Shown one piece after another: positions 18,930 through 31,100 of a stretch of DNA of 64,000 nt. Positions within the stretch are counted from its first letter, which is position 1. Every line of letters begins with the position of its first letter. Source of the DNA: Tessaracoccus coleopterorum (GTDB lineage: Bacteria > Actinomycetota > Actinomycetes > Propionibacteriales > Propionibacteriaceae). The notes beneath the pieces were generated by a model. It was not told where the DNA came from and searched no databases. It saw only the letters and a list, made by a program, of their open reading frames with translations. The stretch is from assembly GCF_011174705.1 (NCBI RefSeq), contig NZ_JAANIJ010000001.1, forward strand, positions 1,426,001 through 1,490,000. Reading direction: 5' to 3'. A program made the position numbers and the translations under genes.

Positions 18930-19627
18930 CTTACGCTCGCGTTCGCCAAGCGGGAGATCGTCTCGACCACCGTGCAGGTGGGTGGCGACCTCGACGCCAC
19001 CGTCGAGTCGATCGCCAGGCTCAATCCGCGCGCCGTGCTGCTCGCCTTCCCCGTGACCGGTGAGCTCGGCCAGCGGCTGCTCGCCGAGGGTGAGCGGGTC
19101 ATCTCACTGGTGGCCGCGTCCCCCTTCACGCTGTCGATCGGCCACCTCCAGGTCGATCACTCGTCGAGGCCGGTCACCGGCGGATCGCGTTCGCCGACGT
19201 GGTGGACTCGACCGAGTTCGGCGTGCTCCCCCGCCGCGCGGAGGTGCTTGCCGCCTGCGCATCCAGGGGCCTCCCGGAACCGCTGGCGGCCGAGGTGGCG
19301 CGCAACGGTGACGGCGCCCGCGAGACGATCGAGGCCTGGCACCGTGAAGGTGTCACCGCGGTCGCCGCCTACAACGACGAGGTCGCGCTCGCGGTGCTCT
19401 ACGGCATCCGCGAGGCCGGCCTCTCCTGCCCCGGCGACATCGCCGTGATCGGGTGCGACGACATCCCGGCCGCCTCCGTCGCGTATCCGCCGCTGAGCAC
19501 CATCTCCATCGACCTCTCCGCGGTCGACTGGGTGGTCGGGTCGGTGCTCCACGTCCTCGGCCTCGCGGAGGCCCCACCCACGGCCGAGGTGCCCCCACTC
19601 AGCGCGCGCCGCCGCGCCACCACCTGA
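18930..19627 (+). pseudogene. LacI-family regulator lacking its DNA-binding domain
   Basis: Encodes only the sugar-sensing domain: FAKREIVSTTVQVGGDLDAT, then NPRAVLLAFPVTGELGQRLL, VTAVAAYNDEVALAVLYGI, and GDIAVIGCDDIPAASVAYPP with LSTISIDLS, a classic LacI C-terminus. The helix-turn-helix and about 120 residues are missing; the start of the opposite-strand regulator occupies that place. One frame change near 19175. It lies just upstream of the GH3 genes, so it is probably the relic of their repressor, beheaded by a rearrangement. Not expected to bind DNA. Confidence 0.75.
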
Positions 19628-19717
19628 GCGACCCACGTCGCAGCAGGGCAGAACCTTCGGAAAAGGTCGATCCATGTTCCCCTCCCACCACGCCCGTCCA
19701 AGCAGAAACGTCACGCG

Positions 19718-22149
19718 ATGAAGCTCAACCACGCCGATCTGATCGAACGTCTCACCCTCGAGGAGAAGGCTGCGCTCACCTCCGGGGCCAACTTCTGGAA
19801 CACCGTGGCCATCGAACGCCTCGGCATCCCGTCGATGATGCTGACCGACGGCCCGCACGGCGTGCGCAAACAGGGCGGGAAGGCCGACCACCTGGGCTGA
19901 ACAGGTCGCTCCCCGCCACCTGCTTTCCCACCGCCGCGACGCTCGCCAACAGCTGGGACGTCGCGCTGATCGAGGAGGTCGGCGACGCGCTGGGCGCCGA
20001 GGCCGCCGCCGAGGACGTCCAGGTGCTGCTCGGCCCGGGCCTGAACATCAAGCGCAGCCCGCTCGGCGGGCGCAACTTCGAGTACCTCTCCGAGGACCCG
20101 TTCCTGACGGGGAAGCTCGCGGCGGCCTTCGTGCGCGGCATCCAGGGCCGCGGTGTCGCAGCCTGCCCGAAGCACTTCGCCGTCAACAGCCAGGAGACCC
20201 ACCGGATGACGGTCGACGAGATCGTCGACCGCCGCGCCCTGCACGAGATCTTCCTGGAGGGCTTCCGCCGCGCTGTCGTTGAGGGGCGGCCCCGCACCAT
20301 CATGACCTCATACAACCGGGTCAACGGCACCTACGCCCACGAGAACCCCTACCTCCTCACCGACGTGCTGCGCGAGGGCTGGGGCTTCGACGGGATGGTG
20401 GTCTCCGACTGGGGCGGCAGCTTCGACCGGGTCGCGGCGACCAGGGCAGGCGCATCCCTCGAGATGCCCTCGACCGACGGCATGACCGACCGCGAGGTCA
20501 TCGACGCCGTCCGCGCCGGCTCCCTCGACGAGGCGGTGCTCGACGCCCGCGTCGACGAGGTGCTGACGGTGGCGCTGGCGGAGCGGGGTCGGCCCTGCCG
20601 CCGCTGTCCCACGACGAGGCCCACGCCCGCGCCGTCGACGCGGCCGCACGGTCGATGGTGCTGCTGAAGAATGCGACCATCCCGGGTCGCGACGGCGACG
20701 CCCGCGCGCTCCTGCCGCTCGACGAGCCGGGCCTTCGGGTCGCGGTCATCGGCGACTTCGCCGAGACCCCCGCTATCAGGGCGCGGGCAGTTCCCTGGTC
20801 AACCCGACCCGGCTCAGCGCCGCGCTCCCCGAACTGCGGGGCACGGGCCTGCGCATCATCGGCTACGAACCCGGCTACCGCAGGCTCGGTGGCCCTCGGA
20901 GAAACTCCGCGACAAGGCCGTGCGGCTCGCCGCCCGGGCCGACGTCGTGGTCGCGTTCATCGGGCTCGACGAGGCGGCCGAGACGGAGGGCCTCGACCGG
21001 GCCGACATGCGGCTCCGCGCGAACCAGCTCGACCTGATGCGCGAGCTCACCGCCCTCGACACCCGCATCGTCGTCGTGCTCGTCGGCGGTGCGCCGGTCG
21101 AGCTGCCGTTCATCGACGACGTGGACGCGGTGCTGCACGCCTACCTGGGTGGCCAGGGCGGCGGTGAGGCCATCGCCCGCCTGCTCACCGGTCGCCGGAA
21201 CCCGTCGGGCAGGCTCGCCGAGAGCTATCCGATCCGCGGAGAGGACGCCCCTCCTCCCCTGGTTCGCGCGCGCCGAGGCCACCGCCGAACACCGCGAGTC
21301 GATCTTCGTCGGCTACCGCTACTACGACGCGGTCGACAAGCCCGTGCTGTTCCCTTCGGCCACGGCCTCAGCTACACGACGTTCACCTACTCCGACCTCA
21401 GCGCCACGCAGGAAGGCCTCACCGTGACGGTGACCAACACCGGCGCCGTCGAGGGTGAGGAGGTGGTGCAGGCCTACGTCTCCGCCCATCGAACGGATTC
21501 CGGGCACCCCGCGAGCTGAAGGGCTTCGCGAAGGTCGCCCTCCTCCCCGGCGAATCCAAGGTGGTTCGGGTCACGCTCGACGGGCACGCGTTCGCCTACT
21601 ACAACGTCGACGTCGACCGCTGGGTCGTCCAGGCCGGCACGCACACGGTCGCCGTCGGGGCGTCGTCCCGCGACCTCCGCCTCACCACGTCGGTCGACGT
21701 CTCCGGAGAGGACCTGCCGTTCCCCTATGACGCGACCCGGCTGCCGCACTATTTCTCCGGGGCCGTGAAGGGCGTCGACGGTGCCGAGTTCGAGGCGCTG
21801 CTTTGACGGCCCCTCCCCTCCCCGACTGGGACCGCAGGGCGCCCTCGGGACGAACGACATCCTGGCGAGGGCGGGAGAGCGCAGGGGTCTCGGGCGGATG
21901 CTCGTCGGCACCCTGACGCTTGCCCGCCGGGCGCTGATGCGCCTCGGCAGGCCGATCCCCGCCAACTACACCCACTTCGTCCTCGACCTACCCTTCCGCA
22001 GCCTGGCTCGGATGTCGGGCGGTCTGGTCGACATGGCGATGCTCGACTCGATCCTGACCGCGATCAACGGCCACCCCGTCAAGGGACTGCGCCGGCTGAT
22101 CAGGACGTGTCGTGACCACCGACGCAGCAACCGCACCGAAGCGAACTGA
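19718..22149 (+). CDS. Glycoside hydrolase family 3 beta-glycosidase
   Basis: Beta-glucosidase-type enzyme, about 810 residues, no signal peptide ([20 protein letters not shown]), so probably cytosolic. Classical domain order: TIM barrel with [44 protein letters not shown] and the nucleophile Asp in [12 protein letters not shown]; then the alpha/beta sandwich ([23 protein letters not shown]) and the fibronectin-like domain ([15 protein letters not shown]). The C-terminal tail ([33 protein letters not shown]) is the extension typical of actinobacterial GH3 enzymes. At least eight single-base frame changes occur (19895, 20590, 20775, 20885, 21250, 21355, 21485, 21795). Confidence 0.85.
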
Positions 22150-22158
22150 GAAGAGAAC

Positions 22159-24895
22159 ATGCAGACACGTAGAGAGACCCGGCGCGCCGTCATCCAGGAG
22201 GTCGCGTCCGACAAGCAGCGGCACCGGGAACGCGCCGCCGAGTTGAGGGCCATGGGCGCCGAGGAACGCACCGCGGCCAGGTCCGCCGACCGCGCCGTCG
22301 CGAAGGAGGCCGAGGCGGCCCGCAAGGCCGAGGTCAGGGCGATGACCGGGCCAGGCGCAGGCTGGCGAAGCGCCACGACCGGATGTACCGGAAGGTGTGG
22401 CACCGCCCGCGCCGCGCGATCGCCTGGACGGCCGCTCTCCTGGTGGTCGCCCTCGTGGCGACCCAGGTCGCTCCCATCGTGCGTGACATGTCGCGCCTGT
22501 TCGGCCTCTCGATCGACACCTCCTCTCCAGCGGCGGTGGAGGCCCGCGCGAACGGTGCCGAGATCGCCGGGGCGCTCTCCGACGAGGGGATCGTCCTACT
22601 GCGGAACGACGACGCGCTGCTCCCCTCGCCGAGGGCAGGGGCCTCAACGTGTTCGGCTTCTCCTCCTTCGGGATGCGCTTCGGCGGTGGCGGCTCCGGAG
22701 GCGCGGATCAGTCGGCGGCGAAGGGGCTCTATGCGGGCCTCGAGGAGGCGGGCGTCTCCTACAACCGGGAGCTGCGCGCATTCATGGAGGAGCAGGGCGC
22801 CTCCGAGGAGCGGGAGTCCTCCAGCGGCCTGATGCAGATCGTCGGCTCACTGATCGGCGGCGACGGGCCGGACGAGCCCGCCATCGACTACCTGACCGAT
22901 GAGGCGATCGCGCAGGCGAAGCAGTTCTCCGACACCGCGCTCGTGGTGGTCGGCAACGACGGCGTCGAGATGCAGGACTTCACGCCCGAGGAGCTGCGCC
23001 TCACCGACAACCACGTCGCCCTGCTCGACAAGGTGACCGCCAACTTCGACAACGTCATCGTGGTCGTCAACAGCGGCAACGTGATGGAACTCGGGTTCCT
23101 GGACGACCACCCCCAGATCCGCTCCGCTCTGTGGATCGGAACGCCCGGCCCGCAGGGCACCGTGTCGCTCGGCCATATCCTCGCCGGTGAGGTGAATCCC
23201 TCGGGCCGGCTCACCAGCACCTACGCCTACGACGTGACCGGCGCCCCGCCGCCGAGAACTTCGGCGACTTCCGCTACGACAACATCCCGGGCCGGGCCCT
23301 GCTCAACTACGAGGAGGGCATCTACGTCGGCTACCGCTACTACGAGACCCGTTTCCTGGGCGACGAGGCGGGCTACGCCGAGGCGGTGCAGTTCCCGTTC
23401 GGGCACGGCCTGAGCTACACCACGTTCGAGCACCAAGTCTCACGGCCCGTGGTGTCCGACGGCACCGTGAGTGTCGAGGTCGCCGTCACCAACACCGGCG
23501 ACGCGGCGGGCAAGGATGTCGTGCAGGTATACTTCTCGGCCCCTACACCGACGGCGGCATCGAGAAGTCGGCCATCGAGCTGGCGGGCTACGCGAAGACC
23601 GACGAGCTCGCCCCGGGAGCGACCCAGAGCGTCACCGTCACGTTCACCGAGCGCGACATGGCCTCCTACGACATGGAGCGTCAGGCGTACGTGCTCGAGG
23701 CGGGCCGCTACGACATCTCGGTCGGCACCGACGTCCACACCCTCGAGGCGACGTTCCCACACGAGGTGCCCTCCACGGTCGCGTTCACCACGGACGAGAC
23801 CACCGGCCACGGCATCGAGAACCGGTTCGACTACGCCGACGGCGACCTGACGTATCTCTCGCGCGAAGATTGGGACGGCACCTGGCCCGACGGCGACGAC
23901 ACCACTCTGACGGCGCCCCAGTCGCTCCTCGACGCGATGGCCGCGGGATCCCGAGGGAACGGGCGACGCCCCGACGACCGGTGCCGACAACGGCATCCAG
24001 CTGGCCGACCTGCAGGGCAAGGCGTTCGACGACCCGCTCTGGGAGGAGTTCCTCGACCAGTTCACGCTCGCGGAGCAGATGGACCTGTTCAGCCGCGGCG
24101 CCTACCAGACCACCGCCATCGAGCGACTGGGCGTGCCCCAGGCGATCCTGCTGGACGGCCCGGCAGGCATCAACTTCTTCTTCGGCGAGGTGACCGCCGC
24201 GTCCTACCCGACACAGGCCGTGATCGCGGCGACCTGGAACGATGAGCTCGCCTACGCCATGGGTGATGCCATCGGCCGGGAGGCCGACGCATACGGCGTG
24301 CAGGGCTGGTACGCGCCGGGGATGAACCTGCACCGCACCGCCCAGGGCGGGCGCAACTTCGAGTACTACTCGGAGGATCCGCTCCTGTCCGGGAAGATGG
24401 GCGCCGCCATGACGGCCGGGCCCAGAGCCACGACGTGATCGTGTTCATGAAGCACTTCATCGTCAACGACCAGGAGACCAATGCCCGCAGCGGGATCAAT
24501 GTGTGGGCCAACGAGCAGGCGCTCCGCGAGCTGTACCTGCGGCCGTTCGAGATCACCGTCAAGGAAGGTGACGCGAAGGGCGCCATGTCCAGCTTCATCC
24601 ATGTCGGCCACAAGTGGGCCGGCGGCAACCCCGAGCTGCTGCAGGACGTCCTGCGCGGCGAGTGGGGTTCGAGGGCGTCGTCACCACCGATGCCGTCCTC
24701 GGCGGCTTCATGGACAACCGGCTCGCCGTGCGCAACGGGAACGACCTGATGCTGGACGTGCTGTCTCCCAGCCGCAACATCGCCCAGCTGGAGAGGGCCC
24801 ACGCCGACGACCCGGTCGGCATCGGCCAGGGGTTGCGCGACCGTGTGCACACCATCTGCTTCGCCCTGCTCCAGACGAGGCTCTTCACCCAGTAG
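22159..24895 (+). CDS. Glycoside hydrolase family 3 enzyme with permuted domains, membrane-anchored
   Basis: About 915 residues. The N-terminus is highly charged (MQTRRETRRAVIQEVASDKQ) and is followed by one membrane helix (AIAWTAALLVVALVATQVAP), so the enzyme is probably held at the cell surface. The usual second half comes first: DEGIVLLRNDDALLP, DTALVVVGNDGVEMQDF, GYRYYETRFLG and [15 protein letters not shown]. The barrel comes last: LLDGPAGINFFFG, YAPGMNLHRTAQGGRNFEYY, FMKHFIVNDQETNARSG and the nucleophile Asp in FEGVVTTDAVLG. Such reversed GH3 order is known in some bacterial beta-glucosidases. About eight single-base frame changes. It follows the classical GH3 gene by 9 bases and probably shares its operon. 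Confidence 0.85.
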
Positions 24896-24898
24896 ACC

Positions 24899-24933
24899 GG
24901 CTGCGGTGGGTCAACCTCCGACCCACCGCAGCC
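24899..24933 (+). terminator. Strong hairpin after the GH3 operon
   Basis: Perfect 14-bp stem (GGCTGCGGTGGGTC and its complement) with a 7-base loop, 4 bases after the GH3 stop. There is no T-run, as often seen for actinobacterial terminators. Confidence 0.8.
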
Positions 24934-24958
24934 CTCCCCGTCCGGGTTCGGACGGGCA

Positions 24959-24990
24959 GCGACGCCCCGGCTTCCCCTCCGGGGCGTCGC
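24959..24990. terminator. Second hairpin between convergent operons
   Basis: Perfect 12-bp stem (GCGACGCCCCGG and its complement) with an 8-base loop. Lies in the 211-base gap between convergent genes. Confidence 0.65.
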
Positions 24991-25020
24991 CGCATCTCCA
25001 GGCCTCAGCCCGGACACAGA

Positions 25021-25064
25021 GGAGCGGGGCAACCGGTCAGGTCAGATCGACCGGTTGCCCCGCT
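25021..25064. terminator. Third hairpin between convergent operons
   Basis: Perfect 17-bp stem (GAGCGGGGCAACCGGTC and its complement) with a 10-base loop, 43 bases beyond the stop of the surface-protein gene on the other strand, for which it is the likely terminator. A weaker fourth inverted repeat (GGCGCC arms) follows near 25077-25097. Confidence 0.75.
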
Positions 25065-25106
25065 CCAGACGTGGGCGGCGCCAGGGTCCAAGGCGCCGCG
25101 CCCGGG

Positions 25107-28100
25107 TCAGCTACGCCTGCGGCGCGTTCCCCAGGCCAGGCCCAAGAGCCCGACCAACGCCCCAGCGGCAGCACCCGGTCAAGGGGGTCTCTCCGATGGC
25201 ACCCACCGATGGGAGGCCTGGGCGACTCACCACTTCCACGGTGACCGAGGCCTCGGGCCCCTCGTCATCGATCTGCGCGGTGTTGGTGTACTTCTCGCTG
25301 ACGTCGCCTACGGCGAGCTTCAGTTCGAGGGTGTAGGTGAACGAGACGGCGGTTCCGTCGGCGTTCCAGGTGGCCGAGCCGAGCCTTGTGCGCTTGGCAC
25401 CCGGGTTCGTCAGGTCGTCGTAGACGTCGACCGTCCGGTTCTTCTCGACATCGAGCACGTAGGCGATGGCAGCGGTGGCCGGGACGCTGACGGTGTCGCC
25501 GTAGGAGTCGAGGAACGAGATGTCCGCCCCACCTCTGAGGGCATCCCGCCCGGCCTGCCCGTGCAACCGAACGGCACGGCGAGCGCCTCCGTGTCGCCAG
25601 GTACCTCCACCTGGAGCCCAGGGTCTCCGGGTCGGAGTCCGCCGCGGTGACGGTGCAGGTCGTCCCTGCCGGCGCCGTGAGGGCACCGACGGTGACGGTG
25701 ATCGCCTCCGCGTTGGGGTTACCGATCAGGAGTTCGCCGGTCGCCTCGAAGCCGGAGTCGGTGAAGCCGGCCGGGATGGCATCGACCAGGTAGGTGAACC
25801 GCGCGCTGCCCGCCTCGGCGACCTTGCGGGTCGCGTCGACGTCCTTGACGATCTTCCACAGGTACTCGCGGTCGAAGGTGCCCGCACCCGCGGCCTCGAG
25901 CGTCAGGGAGCGTTCGGCGGACAGATGGTCACATCGGCCGTGTCCTGGGCGAGGCGCGCCGGCGCGTCGTCGGCCGCCACCTCGTCGACCTCGACGAGCG
26001 CCTCGATCCATGCGGTGTTGGTCACGACCTCGCACCCCGCCTCGAGGCCGGAGAACCCGACCTCGTACTCGAAGCGCGTCGGGGCGTCGTCGACACTGAT
26101 GATGTCGATCAGGCTCGGTTCGCCCTCAGGGTCGCCGTGGTCGTCGAAGACCCCGACGTACTCATTGACGGTGGTGTACCCGAAGTCGATCTCCCCGGAC
26201 TCGAGGGTGGTCTCGCCGCCGTCCCACGCCGCGGTGGCGGTGACGGTGACGGGAGCGTCGAGCGAGGCGAGGACACAGTCGAAGTCGACCGTGGCACTGC
26301 CGTCGGCCGGGAGATCGATCTGGACCCCGGGCTTCGCGGCGTCGACATCGGCGGCCTCATCGACGGTGCAGGTCGCCCCGGCGATGTCGGCGGTGAGCGT
26401 CGTGCGCACGCCGACGAAGTCGTTCGGGTTGCCCAGACCGACCTGGCCGGACACGGTCCAGCCGCTGTCGGTGTGGCCCGTGACGTCGGCCTCGACGACA
26501 TAGCCGATCGTGGCCGTGCCGTCCGGGGATGCGATGACGCTGTCGGCCTGACCCTCGGCCAGCAACTTGTCGATCGACCATCCGTAGGTGCGGATGAAGT
26601 CGCCCGAGGCATCGATGTCACCGGTCAGGTCTGCGAGGCGGCATGCCTCCGCGTCGGCGGAGGTCTCGGCGGTGAAGCCGTCGTCCCCGTCGATCGAAGC
26701 GGTGTTGGTGAACACCTCACAGGTGCCCGCGGTGCCGACGTTCCAGGTGACCTCGTAGCTGCGGGTCTGGGCGCCGTCGGCCAGGTCGACGACCCAGACC
26801 GGGTCGAAGGTGAAGTGGTCGTCGGTGACGGTCACGGTGTCGTCGAACGGGTGCACCGTCCAGTCGGCCGTGGCGAGCGCCGCGGTACCGTCGGCCGAGC
26901 CGTTGGCCGTGTGGGCGGCCTCCGCATCCCAGGTGACCGTGGCGGTGTTGGTGCCGTCGTAGGCAGGCTTTCCGGTGAACGAGCAGGAGTAGGCGAACAC
27001 CTCGGTGCCGTCGGCGACGAGGGTGTAGGGGAACGTGACCGGCCTGATCTCACCCGACGGGTCGCTGGTGCCGGTGATCCGGCACTCCGCGCCTGCCCGA
27101 GATCGGCGAGGTCGGCCACGGTGATGCTCACGTCCTGCCAGTCGTTGGGGTTGGTCACCGCGATGGTGCCGCCGACCAGCCACCCGGAGTCGCTGGAGGT
27201 GCCGGGGTGACGGTGACGTCGTAGCCGACGGTGATGTCGCCGGTCTGCTTGTCGGCCTCGTAAGGCTGGGTGCCGCGGGCCGTCTTGTCGACGTCCCACA
27301 CCCAGGTGCGGTCGAGCTGCGCGGTGATCGTCTTCTCGACGGTCAGGTCGGCGGCCCGGCACACCTGAACCTCGGCATCATCGGTGTCGGTCAGTCCGCT
27401 GTCGCCGGTGATGGTGGCGACGTTGGTGAACGTCTGGCAGGTGCCTGCCTCGTCGACGGTCCAGGTGACCTCGTAGGTGCGGCGCTGCTCGCCGTCACCG
27501 GCGGTGACCGTCCAGGCCGGGTCGAACGTGACGTGGTCGTCGGTGACGGTCACCTTCTTGTTCGACGGGGTCTGCGACCACCCGGACGCCGTCACGTCGG
27601 CGGTGCCGGTGGCGGTGGCCGACGGCGTGTGTGCCGTCCCCGCATCCCAGGTGACGGTGGCCGTGTTGGTGCCGTCGTAGGCCGGCTGGCCCGTGAACGT
27701 GCACGTGTAGTCGAGGGTGACGCTGCCGCCACGGGGACGACGGTTTCACCGTCGGCCACCGTGCAGTCGGCGCCGCCGCCGACGTCGACCGTGTCGGTCA
27801 CGGTGACGGGGACGTCCTGCCAGTCGTTGGGGTTGGCGACCGTGATCTGGCCGCTCATCGCCCAGCCGCTGTCGGTGTGGCCGGTGGGGTGACGACGACC
27901 TCGTAGGTCACCGTCGCCTCGCCCGTGGTCGGGTCGGCGACGACGGGGCCGTCGGGCCCGGTCTTCGTGACGTCCCACAGGTAGGAGCGGTCGAAGGAGC
28001 TGACGACATTCTTCGTGACGGTGAGGTCGGCACCGCGGCAGGCCTCGATCTGCTCGGCGTCGGAGCCGGTGAAACCGTCGTCGCCGGTCAGCGACGCGGT

Positions 28101-31100
28101 GTTGTCGAATGCCTGGCAGGTGCCGGCCTCGCCGACGTTCCAGGTGAGCTCGTAGTGGCGGGTGGATTCACCGTCGGCCAGGTCGACGACCCACCCGGGA
28201 TCGAAGGTGTGGTGGTCATCGGTGACGGTGACGGTGTCGTCCTTGGGCGCGATGTCCCAGCTGACCTCGGCGACGGCGGCGCTGTCCCAGTCGGATCCGA
28301 CGGTGCTGCCCGCGATCTCCGGGTCCCAGGTGACGGTTGCCACCGCGGTGCCGGTGTAGAACGGCTTCGTCGCGAAGGTGCACGTGTAGCTCAGCATGAC
28401 CCGCGTGCCGGCGGCGATCGTGGTCTGGAAGCCGTCGGCGGCAGCGTCCTCGTCGGTGCCGGAAACCACGCAGACCGGGTCACCGCCGGTGGTCAGCTCG
28501 ACGTCGAGGGTGACGGGGATGTCCACGAACTCGTTCGGGTTGTGCAGTTCGACGGTGCCCTGCCCGGTCCAGGCCTTGTCGGTCTGGGCGCCGGGGGTGA
28601 CGGTGACGTCGTAGCCGACGGTGACGTTGCCGTCGGCGTCGGTGCGGAACGGGCCCTCCTCGGCCACCTTGTCCACCGACCAGTCGTTCCAGCGCTCGAA
28701 GGCGCCCGAGAAGGTGGTGTCGATGATGTTGACGTTGGCACCGCGGCAGGCCTTGATGCGCTCGTCGTCGGAGGCGGAGAAACCGTCGTCGCCGGTGACG
28801 GTGGCGATGTTGGTGAAGTCGGCGCAGGTGCCGTCCTCGGCGACGTTCCAGGTGATCTCGTAGCTTCGGGTCTGCGCGCCGTCCGCGACGTCGATGGTCC
28901 AGGCCGGGTCGAAGACGTATTCGGAATCGGTGACGGTGACGGTGTCGTTGGTCCGGTTCACTCCCCAGTCGGCCGTCGCGATCGGCGCGGTGGCGGTCGC
29001 GCTCCCGTTCGCGGTGTGGGCCGCGGCCTTGTCCCAGGTGACGGTGGCGGTGTTGTCGCCGTCGTAGCCAGGCTTCGAATCGAAGGTGCAGGTGTAGGCC
29101 ATGACGAGCGTCTGGCCCGCGCGCACCGTGGCCGGGAACTCGCGTGCGATGGTACACTCGCCCCCGCCGCCGAGGTTCAACTCGTCGACGGCCTCGATCT
29201 CGATGTCCTGCCAGGCGTTGGGGTTCCGGACGCTGATGGAACCCTCGGCCTTCCAGTTGGAGTCGGTCGCGGCGCCGGGGTGACGGTCACGTCGTAGCCG
29301 ATCGTGACGTCGCCGGCCTCATCGGCGCGGTACGGGCTGTCACCCTTGGCGACCTTGTGGATGGTCCAGTCCCAGTCGCGGTCGAGCCCGGCCGAGATGG
29401 TCTTCGTCACGGTGAGGTCGGCGGCGCGGCAGACCTCGACCGTGACCGAGGCCGACCCGCTGAGGCCGTCGGAACCGGTGAGGCTGGCCGTGTTGGTGAA
29501 GGACTCGCAGGTGCCGGGCTCGGCGACGGTCCAGGTCACCTCGTAGTCGCGCGTCTGCGCGCCGTCGGAGGCGTCCACCGTCCAGGCGGGGACGAACTCG
29601 AAACGGTCGTCGCTGACGGTGACCGTCTTGTTGATCGGGTCTGGGACCAGGCGGACTCCGCAACTGCCACGACCTTGCGGGCGGTGCCGCTCGGGTGTGG
29701 GCCGCGTCGGCGTCCCAGGTGACGACCGCGGTGTTCGAGCCGGTGTAGTCGGGCTGGCCCGCGAAGGTGCAGGAGTAGCCGAACACGAGAGTCGTGTCGC
29801 GCGGAACCACGTACTGGAAGCCGGGGGCCGTTGCGTCGGCGTCGACGGCTGCGGGGTCACCGGTGACGCCGGTGACGGTGCAGGTCGCTCCCGTGCCGAG
29901 CGACACCTCGTCGCTGACGGTGGCGGTGACGTCCTGCCACAGGTTGGGGTTGGTGACGGTGATCTCACCGCTCATCGCCCAGCCGCTGTCGGTGTGGCCG
30001 ATCGGGGTGACGGTGACCTCGTAGCCCGCGGTGACCTTTCCGGTGACGGGGTCGGCGTACAGCCGGCCGGTGGGGCCGGTCTTCTCGATGGTCCACATGT
30101 ACGAGCGGTCGAAGGAGTTGACGGTGTTCTTGTCCACCGTCAGGTCGGCGCCGGAGCACACGGTGACGTCGGCGCTCGACGACTGGCCCGTCTGGACGAT
30201 GCCGGCCGTGTTGTCGACGGTCTCGCAGGTGCCGGCGGCCGCGCCGAGATCGGCGGTGTAGGAGCGGGTGTGCACCTTGCCCGCGCCCGCGGCGCGGTCG
30301 TAGGTGATGGTCCAGGCGGGTCGAAGGGGTAACGGTCATCCGCGACGGTAATGGTCTCGTTGACCGCGGTGACGGCGTAGTTCAGGGGCACGACGGCATC
30401 GGTCGTCCTGAGGCCCGCGGCCGCGCCCTTGTCGACGTCGGCCTGCGTCTCGGGGTACTTCGCGAGGTCCCACGCGAGGGTCGCCACGACGGTGTCGCCG
30501 TCGGGTTGGCGCCCACGCAGGAGAAGGCGACCGGGCTCGCGCCCGGTGCGAAGTCGAGCTGCAGCCCCGGCGTCACGGGATCGGCGTCGGTGCCCGTGAG
30601 GGTGCAGGCGCCGCCCGAGGCCAGCGCACCCGCGACGGTGGCGCGGACCGCGACGGTGTTCGGGTTGGCGACGGAGAGGCTGCCGGTCACGGTGGGGCTG
30701 GTCGTGGTGCGGGCCCCCTGCGTGACGTCGACGGTGTAGGTGAAGGTGGCCTTTTCATCGCCCGCGACGTAGGCGTTGTCGCGGTCGACGCGCTTGGCGA
30801 TGGACCAGGGTATGTCGCCGTGTACGAGCCCGTGGCCGTGGCGCCCAGCGTCAGCGGCAGGTGGGCGCGCGGGTCGGTGAAGGTGAGCGTGACGACCTGG
30901 TAGGGCGCGAGCACGATCGACCTGACCCGGTCGGCCGGGGCCGGAAGCAGGTAGCCGGGCGGCGCGACGGTCTCGGTGACGGTGAGCGGGCCGGGGTAGG
31001 AGACCTTGGGCTTGATGATGCCGTTGGCCGCGCCGTCGGTGTCGCCGGCGCCGCCGTCGGTGACGGTCAGGGTGCCGGTGCCCGTGGCGGGTTGGGGCTG

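Noticed and set aside
19718..21806. Ending the first GH3 gene at the in-frame stop at 21806
   Set aside because: The following 340 bases encode, in another frame, the C-terminal tail seen in actinobacterial GH3 enzymes, so the gene more likely ends at 22149.
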